Shown in pieces: positions 33,740 through 41,467 of a stretch of 43,715 nt of DNA. Position 1 is the stretch's first letter. Each line of letters begins with the position of its first letter. The notes below the pieces were generated by a model. The model was not told the origin of the DNA. It did not search any database and saw only the letters and a list, made by a program, of their open reading frames with translations. A program made the translations under genes and the position numbers. Location of the stretch: positions 1-43,715 of the forward strand of contig JAHZDZ010000016.1 of assembly GCA_019422105.1 (NCBI GenBank). Direction: 5' to 3'. The stretch is from Bacillota bacterium (lineage in GTDB: Bacteria; Bacillota; Clostridia; Lachnospirales; Anaerotignaceae).

Positions 33740-34012
33740 CATGATTGAAACGGTCAAAAAACAGCATCTCTTTCAAAAACAGTAAAACGGCATAGCCTGC
33801 AGGCTATGCCGTTTCCAAAACAAAAACATTTATATGGATTTTGTCCATACCCACTCACGTTACAGAAAAAAGACAGAACAAAAAGCTTTTTCGTAAAACC
33901 TCGTTTTTCTTGCATAACCCGGCTTTGCCCGATTTTAAGAAAGATTTCGTCAAGCCCTTTTCAAAGGCTTTCGACATGGACAGTATCCAATACTTTCTTT
34001 TTTTGACACGTT
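33740..34012. repeat. Intergenic stretch with palindrome and degenerate repeat
   Basis: No gene. 33785-33814 is a perfect palindrome (AAACGGCATAGCCTG and its reverse), which may end tetR transcription. The rest resembles the other repeat members: on the minus strand, AACGTGTCAAAAAAAG directly follows the hairpin at 34013-34038, as at 27641. Confidence 0.6.
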
Positions 34013-34038
34013 AAAAGGCCGCCCAAGGGCGGCCTTTT
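34013..34038 (-). terminator. Terminator after the Cys-rich gene
   Basis: AAAAGGCCGCCC-TT-GGGCGGCCTTTT perfect stem on the minus strand. Confidence 0.85.
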
Positions 34039-34053
34039 CCTCTTCGTCAAAAA

Positions 34054-34272
34054 TTAGCAGCAGCAGCCATTGTTGATAGGCATTGGTTTGTCAACACAGA
34101 CGTTTCCGCCGCATCCGCCGCCACAGCAGCAAAGCAGTAAGATAATCCAAATCCAGCTATCGCCTGCTCCTCCAACACCATTTCCACAGCTGTTTCCAAA
34201 TCCATTTCCACCACAGCAGCAAAGCAAAATAATAATCCAAATCCAGCTGTCACAACCACCAAAATTACCCAT
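34054..34272 (-). CDS. Cys/Gly-rich small protein with internal duplication (high-cysteine HCB-like)
   Basis: 72 residues starting MGNFGGCDSWIWIIILLCCC after AAGGAGGTAATTTTTT. The unit D-SWIWII-LLCCCGG is repeated (about 8-23 and 38-52), each joined to a Gly/Asn/Cys-rich loop, and the protein ends NNGCCC. There are 13 Cys in 72 residues. Similar proteins in Clostridia carry the borrowed label chorion class high-cysteine HCB protein; their function is unknown, and a spore-coat or cell-surface role is a guess. The repeat is also visible in the DNA as two near-identical stretches (TAATCCAAATCCAGCT on the plus strand). Confidence 0.85.
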   Translation of the reverse strand: MGNFGGCDSWIWIIILLCCCGGNGFGNSCGNGVGGAGDSWIWIILLLCCCGGGCGGNVCVDKPMPINNGCCC

Positions 34273-34358
34273 AAAAAATTACCTCCTTGAGATAGAAAAA
34301 ATATTGTTGTAATTCTATCTTATGAGGTATTTTGTAAATTCTTGCCTGTCTTAAAAAT

Positions 34359-34459
34359 TTATTTTTTCGAGAAAAAGGATACAGCAAATCCAATTATGAA
34401 AACAATTGCAAGTAGGCTATACCTGTAGGGGCCGAGGCGTATAATAAAAAACCATCCAT
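34359..34459 (-). pseudogene. Possible micro-membrane protein after hisE, disrupted by one base
   Basis: ATG 34459 follows AGGAGG by 7 bp, and the AGGAGG overlaps the hisE stop codon. The frame gives MDGFLLYAS and soon ends. With one extra T in the TTTTTT run it would read MDGFFIIRLGPYRYSLLAIV, then FIIGFAVSFFSKK and stop: a 33-residue single-helix protein with a basic tail. The change lies in a homopolymer, so a slipped base or sequencing error would explain it. The predicted helix and good ribosome site support a real gene, but this rests on my restoring the base. Confidence 0.45.
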
Positions 34460-34505
34460 TTTGCCGCCTCCTAATACTCCGTTATTTCCTCAGGATGGTT
34501 TTTTG
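34446..34505 (-). terminator. Wide-loop hairpin over the hisE end
   Basis: AAAAAACCATCC pairs with GGATGGTTTTTT around a loop of about 35 nt that contains the hisE stop codon and the AGGAGG of the next small ORF. The stem is strong, but the loop is far larger than in ordinary terminators. It could terminate, or switch with translation. Confidence 0.5.
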
Positions 34506-34809
34506 TTTTCAGGTTTCCTTCTTTTAATTCCCTTGCGGCCAGCTCCTCGAAAATATCATCCCAATCTATTCCCTTTTGCGCCATCAGAACTGAAAGATGA
34601 TAAAGCAAATCGGAAATTTCATAAACCGTTTCCCTGCTATCCTCATTTTTTGCTGCGATAATGGTTTCTGTGGCTTCCTCACCGACCTTTTTCAAAATCT
34701 TGTCTAAGCCCTTGTCAAAGAGGTAGTTGGTGTAGGAACCCTCCTTCGGGTTCTCTTTTCTGTCCATTATCACCCTATAAACCTCATAAAGCACCTTTTC
34801 ATTTTCCAT
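34471..34809 (-). CDS. hisE: Phosphoribosyl-ATP pyrophosphatase
   Basis: 112 residues. Hydrolyses PR-ATP to PR-AMP (step 2 of histidine synthesis). The MazG-like helical fold shows DRKENPKEGSYTNYLFDKGL, then KILKKVGEEATETIIAAKNE, with the metal-binding Glu/Asp (EEATE and the later ISDLLYHLSVLM). It lies 1 bp after hisI; the two are separate genes here rather than the fused HisIE of many bacteria. It ends in the hairpin at 34446. Confidence 0.95.
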   Translation of the reverse strand: MENEKVLYEVYRVIMDRKENPKEGSYTNYLFDKGLDKILKKVGEEATETIIAAKNEDSRETVYEISDLLYHLSVLMAQKGIDWDDIFEELAARELKEGNLKTKNHPEEITEY

Positions 34810-34810
34810 A

Positions 34811-35146
34811 TCAAATAATCTCCTCGCCCTTTTGATTTCTGTAGAAGCAGGATCTCTTCCCTGTATGACACGCGGCCCCTATCTGATCAATTTTAATTAA
34901 AACCGCATCGCCGTCACAGTCATACAATATTTCCTTCACATGCTGAAAATGTCCGCTGGTGTCCCCCTTATGCCACAGCTCCTGTCGGCTCCTGCTGTAA
35001 TAATAAACGGTGCCCTCCCTGAGCGTAAGCTCCATAGCCTCTTTATTGGCATAAGCAAGCATCAGCACCTGCCCGTTTTTGTAATCCTGGGTAATAACCG
35101 GAATCAATCCCTTTTCATCGAATTTTAATTCCTCGATAAAACTCAT
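34811..35146 (-). CDS. hisI: Phosphoribosyl-AMP cyclohydrolase
   Basis: 111 residues. Opens the adenine ring of PR-AMP (step 3). Zinc- and magnesium-binding motifs are visible: YYYSRSRQELWHKGDTSGH, YDCDGDAVLIKI and AACHTGKRSCFY with the conserved Cys and His. It begins MSFIEELKFDEKGLIPVITQ after GGAGGG. It follows hisF by 47 bp and precedes hisE by 1 bp. Confidence 0.96.
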   Translation of the reverse strand: MSFIEELKFDEKGLIPVITQDYKNGQVLMLAYANKEAMELTLREGTVYYYSRSRQELWHKGDTSGHFQHVKEILYDCDGDAVLIKIDQIGAACHTGKRSCFYRNQKGEEII

Positions 35147-35193
35147 AATACCCTCCTATCTATATGAGAAAAACTGAAAATCTGAACATGGAA

Positions 35194-35952
35194 TTACAGC
35201 CTGACAGGAACTTTTCTGTCTCTCAGATATTCCTTTAAATCTCTGATTTCCAGCTCTCTGAAATGAAACAGGGAAGCCGCCAGAGCGGCGTCCGCCTCTC
35301 CCGTAGTCAAAGCGTCATAAAAGTGCTCCTTATTGCCCGCGCCGCCGGAGGCGATAACGGGAATGCGCACGGAGGATGCGACAGCCTTTGTCAGTCCGAT
35401 ATCATAGCCGTCCTTTACACCGTCGCAGTCCATACTGGTCAAAAGGATTTCTCCCGCACCCAGCCTCTCAGCCTCCTTCGCCCATTCCACAGCATCCCGT
35501 CCCGTATTGACCCGTCCGCCGTTTAGATAGACGTCAAAGCCGCCGCCGGGACGCCTTTTGGCATCTATTGCCACCACAACACACTGGCTGCCGAATTTCT
35601 CCGCAGCCTCCGTGATGAGCTCCGGCCTTTTTAAAGCCGCCGAATTGACGGATATTTTATCCGCCCCCGCACTCAAAATCATTCTGAAATCCTCTATGGT
35701 GCGGATACCGCCGCCGACCGTCAGCGGAATAAATATCTTTTCCGCCGTTCTCCTGACCACGTCAAGCATAATTCCTCTGGCGTCTGAGGACGCCGTAATA
35801 TCCAAAAACACCAGTTCATCCGCCATGGACTCGTTGTAAAAAGCCGCAATCTCCACAGGATCGCCTGCGTCCTTCAGATTCACAAAATTGACGCCCTTCA
35901 CAACCCTGCCCTCGTTTACATCCAAACATGGTATTATTCTCTTCGTATGCAT
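35194..35952 (-). CDS. hisF: Imidazole glycerol phosphate synthase, cyclase subunit
   Basis: 252 residues; (beta/alpha)8 barrel that, with HisH, makes imidazole glycerol phosphate and AICAR. It begins MHTKRIIPCLDVNEGRVVKG (catalytic Asp in CLDV), with the second catalytic Asp in LTSMDCDGVKDGYD (near 130). VIASGGAGN and the phosphate-binding TVGGGIRTIED complete the picture. Size is normal. It lies 23 bp after hisA. Confidence 0.97.
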   Translation of the reverse strand: MHTKRIIPCLDVNEGRVVKGVNFVNLKDAGDPVEIAAFYNESMADELVFLDITASSDARGIMLDVVRRTAEKIFIPLTVGGGIRTIEDFRMILSAGADKISVNSAALKRPELITEAAEKFGSQCVVVAIDAKRRPGGGFDVYLNGGRVNTGRDAVEWAKEAERLGAGEILLTSMDCDGVKDGYDIGLTKAVASSVRIPVIASGGAGNKEHFYDALTTGEADAALAASLFHFRELEIRDLKEYLRDRKVPVRL

Positions 35953-35975
35953 TTTTCCACCCTCTTTTGAAAGGA

Positions 35976-36695
35976 TTATCTTTTCTCAAAGCGCTGTATC
36001 ACATTGGAGAGCTTCAGCTCTCCCTGGTAAAGCGCTTTGCCGATGATAGTGCCGTGAGCTCCTATGGCCTCCACACTCTCCAAATCCATCATGGTTGTAA
36101 TTCCGCCGGAGGCAATGATATTGACTCCTGTGGCATTTATAATCTCCCTTGTCGCCTCAATATTGGGTCCTGACATCATGCCGTCCTTTGAAATATCCGT
36201 ATAAACAATAGTCTTTACGCCGTAATCCCGCATTTTCCTGCAAAGGTCAATAGCGGAAACCTGACTGACCTCCTCCCAGCCCTTGATGGCCACTCTGCCG
36301 TTCACCGCGTCAATGCCCACGGCTATTTTATTGCCGTATACCTTGACGGCGTCACGTACAAGCTCGGGATTTTTTACCGCCACAGTGCCAAGGATAACCC
36401 GCGAAACACCCAGAGAAAGCTTATCCTCAATATCCCTCATGTTTCTCACACCGCCGCCTGTCTGTACAGGCACATGAAAGTGCTCGGCTATCTGTCTGAT
36501 TATTTCATGGTTGTAGGAGGTGCCCAGGCGCGCTCCGTCCAAATCCACAATGTGCAGATAGGTTGCGCCGCTTTTTACCCATTTCTCCGCCACCTTCATA
36601 GGATCATCGCCGTAAACCGTCATATTGTCAAAGCGTCCCTGTCTGAGTCTGACGCACTGTCCGTTTTTAATATCAATTGCGGGATAAATTTGCAT
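35976..36695 (-). CDS. hisA: ProFAR isomerase
   Basis: 239 residues. Isomerises the aminoaldose ProFAR to the ketose PRFAR (step 4). Barrel start MQIYPAIDIKNGQCVRLRQG with the catalytic Asp in PAIDI, the second Asp in TDISKDGMMSGPN (near 130), and phosphate-binding motifs QTGGGVRNM and ASGGITTM. It is distinguished from the similar HisF by these signatures. It lies 2 bp after hisH. Confidence 0.97.
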   Translation of the reverse strand: MQIYPAIDIKNGQCVRLRQGRFDNMTVYGDDPMKVAEKWVKSGATYLHIVDLDGARLGTSYNHEIIRQIAEHFHVPVQTGGGVRNMRDIEDKLSLGVSRVILGTVAVKNPELVRDAVKVYGNKIAVGIDAVNGRVAIKGWEEVSQVSAIDLCRKMRDYGVKTIVYTDISKDGMMSGPNIEATREIINATGVNIIASGGITTMMDLESVEAIGAHGTIIGKALYQGELKLSNVIQRFEKR

Positions 36696-36697
36696 TT

Positions 36698-37294
36698 TTA
36701 CAGCCCTCCAAAATTCTTTAATATTTTTAGACCAACCTCACCGCTTTTTTCAGGATGGAATTGCAGGGCATATATATTGCCCTTCTGCACGCCAACCTGT
36801 ATATCCTTCCCATAAAAACAGGTAGCGCTTACAATGGGCGCCTCCGTTTCCAAATGATAGGAATGAACAAAATAAACGTAAGGGTTATCCGGCAGGCCGC
36901 TGAAAAGAGGCCCCCTCTTTGTAATATCCAGAGAATTCCACCCTATCTGCGGAATCTTCTGTGTATCCGGCAGTCTTTTTATGACTCCAGGCAGTATGCC
37001 AAGACCCTCGTGCTCCCCGTTTTCATAGCTTTTGTCAAATAAAAGCTGCATCCCCAGGCAGATACCCAAAAAGGGCTTATTCTCCCTTGCAATACGCTCT
37101 ATTTCCTTATCTATTTTCTTTTCCCGTATGGTATGAATCGCGTCGCAGAAAGCGCCGACACCCGGCAGTACAACCTTGTCGGCTTTTCTTATCACATCTG
37201 TGTCATCTGTTACGACAGCTTCAAAGCCCAAAAACTCAAAGGCTTTCTGTACACTTCTCAAATTTCCCATGCCGTAGTCAATAATTGCAATCAT
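36698..37294 (-). CDS. hisH: Imidazole glycerol phosphate synthase, glutamine amidotransferase subunit
   Basis: 198 residues, class I amidotransferase that feeds ammonia to HisF. Catalytic Cys in PFLGICLGMQLLF (near 80), with His and Glu in LQFHPEKSGEVG (near 180). It begins MIAIIDYGMGNLRSVQKAFE, including the oxyanion-strand motif PGVGAF. The ribosome site is GGAGGTGTAGGT. It lies 2 bp after hisB. Confidence 0.97.
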   Translation of the reverse strand: MIAIIDYGMGNLRSVQKAFEFLGFEAVVTDDTDVIRKADKVVLPGVGAFCDAIHTIREKKIDKEIERIARENKPFLGICLGMQLLFDKSYENGEHEGLGILPGVIKRLPDTQKIPQIGWNSLDITKRGPLFSGLPDNPYVYFVHSYHLETEAPIVSATCFYGKDIQVGVQKGNIYALQFHPEKSGEVGLKILKNFGGL

Positions 37295-37296
37295 AC

Positions 37297-37887
37297 CTAC
37301 ACCTCCAGCATGCCTTTGGTCGACAAAACACCCTCTATACGGCTGTCATAGCCCACGGCCATATCCAATGCCTTTCCAAAGGACTTAAAGAGCGCCTCCG
37401 CAATGTGGTGGTTATTTTTTCCAGCTAAAAGCCTGAAATGAAGATTCAAGCCGGCATTGTCACATACTGCCCTGAAAAACTCCTCCACCATCTCCGTGTC
37501 CATGCCGCCGATTCTTTCGCTTGTAAAGGAAGCGTCAAAGCCAAGATAGCTTCGTCCTGAAATATCAAGGGCGCAGAGCACCAAAGCCTCATCCATGGGA
37601 ACTACAAAATTTCCGTAACGGCGTATCCCTTTTTTGTCCCCCAACGCCTCCCGCAGGCATTTGCCAAAAACAATTCCCACATCCTCAATGGTATGGTGGC
37701 AGTCCACCTCCAAATCACCATCCGCCTCCAGGCGTATATCCATAAAGCCGTGCTTTGAGATATGGGTGAGCATATGGTCAAAAAAGCCTATGCCGGTATG
37801 TATCTCATTTTTTCCGGTTCCGTCCAGAGCAAGTTCCATTTTAATTTTTGTTTCAAAGGTATTTCTTTCCATCAGCGCACGGCGCAT
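37297..37887 (-). CDS. hisB: Imidazoleglycerol-phosphate dehydratase (monofunctional HisB)
   Basis: 196 residues. Dehydrates IGP to imidazole acetol phosphate (step 6). Manganese-binding motifs GFFDHMLTHISKHG, DCHHTIEDVGI and AGKNNHHIAEALFKSFGKAL are all present. There is no phosphatase domain as in E. coli HisB. ATG 37887 is preceded by GAGAGGTG. It heads a second his unit (hisB-H-A-F-I-E) with its own promoter (37931-37959). Confidence 0.97.
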   Translation of the reverse strand: MRRALMERNTFETKIKMELALDGTGKNEIHTGIGFFDHMLTHISKHGFMDIRLEADGDLEVDCHHTIEDVGIVFGKCLREALGDKKGIRRYGNFVVPMDEALVLCALDISGRSYLGFDASFTSERIGGMDTEMVEEFFRAVCDNAGLNLHFRLLAGKNNHHIAEALFKSFGKALDMAVGYDSRIEGVLSTKGMLEV

Positions 37888-37930
37888 ACCACAATCACCT
37901 CTCTGTTTTCATTGTGTACTCCATCTAAGT

Positions 37931-37959
37931 ATTTTATCTTATACTGGTAATAAAATCAA
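37931..37959 (-). promoter_or_regulatory. Internal promoter of the hisB-H-A-F-I-E unit
   Basis: Minus-strand -35 TTGATT (37954-37959), 17 bp, -10 TAAAAT (37931-37936), 44 bp before hisB. Confidence 0.75.
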
Positions 37960-38050
37960 CAATTTCTGTGAATTAAGGGTTAAATTCACCATAAAAATAC
38001 ACTTTTCTTTATGCATGTTAAACAAATAACAGAATGTGTCTATTTGAAAA

Positions 38051-38075
38051 AGGCTGCCGGCAATGCTGACAGCCT
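38051..38075 (-). terminator. Terminator of the hisZ-G-D unit
   Basis: AGGCTGTCAGC/GCCGGCAGCCT stem (one mismatch and one bulge-like pair) followed by TTTTT, 10 bp after hisD. Confidence 0.8.
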
Positions 38076-38085
38076 AACCCATTTC

Positions 38086-39381
38086 TTACTCAAGTTCCCT
38101 GATTCTGACCGCGTTGGCGTGGGCCGTCAGCCCTTCCGCCTCCGCAAAGGAAATAATATCCTCCCGAAGCGCCGACAATGCCTCCTTGCTGAAGGAGATA
38201 ATGCTCGATTTCTTAATGAAATCATCTATGGACAGAGGTGAAAAAAACCTTGCCGTTCCCCCGGTGGGAAGCACATGATTTGGCCCCGCCATATAGTCCC
38301 CCAAAGGCTCGGGAGAATAATTGCCCAAAAAGACAGCGCCCGCATTTTGAATGAGGGGCAAAAGCTCAAAGGGATTTCTGGTGCATATCTCCAAATGCTC
38401 CGGCGCAACCGAATTGGCCAGGGCACAGGCTTCTCTTTCGTCCCTCACGGTGATAATCGCGCCGAAATCGTTGAGTGACTTTTCAATAATGTCTCTTCTC
38501 TCAAGAGCGGCCGTCTGTACTGCAAGCTCTCTTTTCACTTCCTCCGCAAGAGCCTCACTGGTTGTAATGAGTATAGCAGAAGCCATCTCATCATGCTCCG
38601 CCTGGGAGAGCATATCCGCCGCTACATACCGGGGATTGGAGGAATCGTCTGCAATTACCAGTATTTCGCTGGGGCCTGCCACGGAATCAATATTGACGTA
38701 GCCGTAAACCGTCCTCTTGGCTAAAGCCACATAAATATTTCCGGGGCCGCATATTTTATCCACCTTCGGCACGGATTCGGTCCCATAGGCAAGCGCCGCA
38801 ATGGCCTGAGCGCCGCCGACCTTAAAAATCGTATGTACCCCCGCCTCCACAGCCGCCACAACTGTTGTGGGGTTTACCCTGCCATCCTTTCCGGCAGGCG
38901 TTGTCATGACAATATTTTTTACTCCGGCCACCTGGGCGGGAATCACGTTCATCAAAACGCTTGACGGATAAGCAGCCTTCCCGCCCGGCACATAAACGCC
39001 CACGTTTTCCAGCGGCCTTATAAGCTGCCCCAGCATCTCTCCATCAGGGCTTGGCTCCAGCCAGCTGTTAAGCTTCTGCCTTTGATGAAACGCCCGAATC
39101 CTCTGAGCCGATCGCTTGATGACCCGTATCAAATCCCCATCCACCTGGCTATAGGCATATTCTATTTCCTCCCTGCTGACTCTTATATCAGCGGCATTTA
39201 TTTCCGCCCCATCAAACTTTTTCGTGTATTCAAATACAGCCTCGTCCTTCCTCTTTCTGACATCGGCCAGTATCTTGTTGACTGTCTCCTGCACATTGCC
39301 GTATTCCAGCTGAGAGCGGCCCAAAACCTGATCCATCAGCTTTTTTCCTTCCTCTGTGCCCATTTTTATAACCGGTATCAT
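38086..39381 (-). CDS. hisD: Histidinol dehydrogenase
   Basis: 431 residues. Oxidises histidinol to histidine using two NAD+ and a bound zinc (last two steps). Conserved blocks: ENVGVYVPGGKAAYPSSVLM, GPGNIYVALAKRTVYG, DSVAGPSEILVIADDSSNP and AEHDEMASAILI with zinc and catalytic residues; later AGAVFLGNYSPEPLGDYMAG and GPNHVLPTGGTARF. It starts MIPVIKMGTEEGKKLMDQVL and overlaps hisG by 4 bp (ATGA). Normal length. Confidence 0.97.
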   Translation of the reverse strand: MIPVIKMGTEEGKKLMDQVLGRSQLEYGNVQETVNKILADVRKRKDEAVFEYTKKFDGAEINAADIRVSREEIEYAYSQVDGDLIRVIKRSAQRIRAFHQRQKLNSWLEPSPDGEMLGQLIRPLENVGVYVPGGKAAYPSSVLMNVIPAQVAGVKNIVMTTPAGKDGRVNPTTVVAAVEAGVHTIFKVGGAQAIAALAYGTESVPKVDKICGPGNIYVALAKRTVYGYVNIDSVAGPSEILVIADDSSNPRYVAADMLSQAEHDEMASAILITTSEALAEEVKRELAVQTAALERRDIIEKSLNDFGAIITVRDEREACALANSVAPEHLEICTRNPFELLPLIQNAGAVFLGNYSPEPLGDYMAGPNHVLPTGGTARFFSPLSIDDFIKKSSIISFSKEALSALREDIISFAEAEGLTAHANAVRIRELE

Positions 39382-40025
39382 TTTTCTTCCCCCTTCGTCA
39401 GCGTCCTTACCTGGCTGATAATATTCATAATCCTCTCATGCTCCATTTTCATGCTGACGCGGTTTACAATGATTCTGGCGGACAGAGGGCAAATCTCCCG
39501 CAGTACCTCAAGGCCGTTTTCCTTTAAAGTAGATCCTGTCTCCACAATATCCACAATCACATCCGACAGCCCCACAATGGGCGCCAGCTCCACCGAGCCG
39601 TTCAGCTTTATAATTTCTACCGTCTGGTGCTTTTCGTGGTAAAAGTAATCCATGGCAATTTTGGGATATTTGGTTGCCACCCTTAAATTGTAAGAGCTGT
39701 CAAGTCTCTCTCTCATTTCAGGCGGGCCGGCTACCGCCATACGGCATCTTCCAAGGCCCAAATCAAGCATCTCATAGAGATTCCGGCCCTCCTCCAGTAT
39801 GGTATCCTTTCCCACGATACCTACATCGGCAGCGCCATGCTCCACATAGGTTGGAACATCGCTTGCCTTGGAGAGGAAAAATTTCAGCTTCAGCTCTTCA
39901 TTGGCAAAAATTAGTTTTCTGGACTTTTCCTTCATTTCCTCGCAAGGCATACCAATACGCTCAAAAAGCTCCATTGTCTGGTCTGCCAGCCTGCCCTTGG
40001 CCAGGGCAAATGTCAAATACCTCAT
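39378..40025 (-). CDS. hisG: ATP phosphoribosyltransferase, short catalytic form (HisG-S)
   Basis: 215 residues, catalysing the committed step from ATP and PRPP. The short form lacks the C-terminal ACT-like histidine-sensing domain and needs HisZ. Motifs: MRYLTFALAKGRLADQTMEL, GAADVGIVGKDTILEEG and the PRPP loop DIVETGSTLKENGLEVLREI. It overlaps hisZ (upstream) and hisD (downstream) by 4 bp each. The presence of hisZ confirms the short form. Confidence 0.97.
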   Translation of the reverse strand: MRYLTFALAKGRLADQTMELFERIGMPCEEMKEKSRKLIFANEELKLKFFLSKASDVPTYVEHGAADVGIVGKDTILEEGRNLYEMLDLGLGRCRMAVAGPPEMRERLDSSYNLRVATKYPKIAMDYFYHEKHQTVEIIKLNGSVELAPIVGLSDVIVDIVETGSTLKENGLEVLREICPLSARIIVNRVSMKMEHERIMNIISQVRTLTKGEEK

Positions 40026-41305
40026 TTTTCTTCCTCCCCGGGCAGTATCAACTCGTCCACTGTAATATCCACCGTAAAGCCTCCCATTTCATCGGCAAGA
40101 CTTATGACCTTCAGATTAATATCGTCCATAAAATACAAAACATGGCTCATGGCATGCCTTTTGGCATAATCCATATTTTCCTCCACGCTGTCTCCAATCA
40201 AACTCAGCTCTACCTGCATGCCGCTTCGCCTGTAGATATTGGCGCATGTAATAGCCTGGCGCATACCCTGTTGACTATAGGCAACAAGGGTTTTGGCGCA
40301 GGGTACGGGTATCTCTATTTTCTGCCTGTCAAGGGCAGAAAATATTTCGTTCAATTTTAGTCCAAAGCCCACCGCCGGCGTCCTCATACCGTACTGCTCC
40401 ACCAGATTGTCATAGCGTCCGCCGTCCACAATGGTGTAGCCTGTCCCATAGGTATAGCCCCTGAAAATAATTCCGGTATAATAGTTCAGCTTATTCACCA
40501 TTCCCAAATCAAATGACACATAATCCTCAATATTATACTGCCGGAGTATCTGGTATAAATCCTGCAAACGCGACAAAGCCCTCTTCGCCTCCCGGTTTTT
40601 TGTCAGCCTTTTGGCATAGGCCAAAACATTCAAAGAGCCAACCAGGTTCGGAAGCTCTATAAAAAGCGTCCTGCTGTTTTCAGGCATCTCATTTTGGCTG
40701 ATGATTTCCTCCGCCGCCACGTAGTCTCTCTGCGCTATGGTATCCTGCAATTTCCGGCAGGTTTCCTCGTCTAAGCCTGTCTCCTCCAATATCCCCTTAA
40801 AAAACAAAACCTGTCCTATGGTAATTTTAAAATCGGTAATTCCCGTGGAGAGGAGACTGTTGACGGCAACGGATAAAACCTCCGCATCCGCCTCCACGGA
40901 ATCCGCTCCCATAAGCTCTATGCCGGCCTGATACATTTCACGGGATTTTCCCTGGTATTCCTCATTGTACTTAAACACATTGCCAAAATAGAAAAAACGC
41001 AGGGGGTCCCTCTCCCCCGCATAGGCTGTCGCCGCAATACGGGCAATCGGCGGCGTCATGTCGCTTCTTAAGCCCAGAACGGAGCCGTCCCTGTCAAAAA
41101 AACGGTACATTTGCTTTGGATTCGTGGAACCTCTCTTCTCATCAGAGAAGACCTCAATATATTCAAGAAGAGGACTTTGTACCTCTTTGTAGCCATAGCA
41201 GTGAAATATCTTCCTGATTCTTTCTGACACTTCTTCCTTTACCGCACATTCCTCCGGCAGTAAATCTCTCACGCCCACCGGCGTATGAAGCCTGTTATCT
41301 CTCAT
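40022..41305 (-). CDS. hisZ: ATP phosphoribosyltransferase regulatory subunit HisZ
   Basis: 427 residues from ATG 41305 (MRDNRLHTPVGVRDLLPEEC), after a GGAGG that stands 13 bp away; a TTG just after GGAGG and an upstream in-frame ATG at 41356 are poorer. It is a class II histidyl-tRNA synthetase paralogue that binds HisG and histidine and gives feedback control. It has LRSDMTPPIARIAATAYAG (motif 2-like) and the C-terminal region with VAYSQQGMRQAITCANIYRR. Typical HisZ operon position before short hisG makes HisZ, not HisS, the right call. Confidence 0.93.
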   Translation of the reverse strand: MRDNRLHTPVGVRDLLPEECAVKEEVSERIRKIFHCYGYKEVQSPLLEYIEVFSDEKRGSTNPKQMYRFFDRDGSVLGLRSDMTPPIARIAATAYAGERDPLRFFYFGNVFKYNEEYQGKSREMYQAGIELMGADSVEADAEVLSVAVNSLLSTGITDFKITIGQVLFFKGILEETGLDEETCRKLQDTIAQRDYVAAEEIISQNEMPENSRTLFIELPNLVGSLNVLAYAKRLTKNREAKRALSRLQDLYQILRQYNIEDYVSFDLGMVNKLNYYTGIIFRGYTYGTGYTIVDGGRYDNLVEQYGMRTPAVGFGLKLNEIFSALDRQKIEIPVPCAKTLVAYSQQGMRQAITCANIYRRSGMQVELSLIGDSVEENMDYAKRHAMSHVLYFMDDINLKVISLADEMGGFTVDITVDELILPGEEEK

Positions 41306-41364
41306 AATGTTAACCAAACCTCCGTTCCGCTTTATCGCTCTACCATAATAAAGCATGATGATTT

Positions 41365-41393
41365 ATTATATAGTTACTTATTCTATTTGTCAA
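41365..41393 (-). promoter_or_regulatory. hisZ-G-D promoter
   Basis: Minus-strand -35 TTGACA (41388-41393), 17 bp, -10 TATAAT (41365-41370): a full consensus promoter. No T-box or attenuator-like structure fits between it and hisZ. Confidence 0.9.
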
Positions 41394-41414
41394 TTGCATT
41401 TTTTGTAGTATAAT
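41387..41414 (+). promoter_or_regulatory. xpt promoter, divergent and overlapping the his promoter
   Basis: -35 TTGTCA (41387-41392), 16 bp, -10 TATAAT (41409-41414). The -35 boxes of the two directions share bases. There is no room for a purine riboswitch before the start codon. Confidence 0.75.
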
Positions 41415-41467
41415 GTTGAATAAATAAATTGGAATTGTCATTTTACACAAATAAAAGGAGCGTATTT

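Noticed and set aside
41306..41364. Possible T-box or attenuator before the his operon
   Set aside because: Only about 60 bp separate the -10 from the hisZ start; no T-box sequence or terminator-antiterminator pair is seen.
41415..41467. Possible purine riboswitch before xpt
   Set aside because: The predicted promoter leaves only about 50 nt of leader, too short for the roughly 70-nt purine aptamer plus an expression platform.
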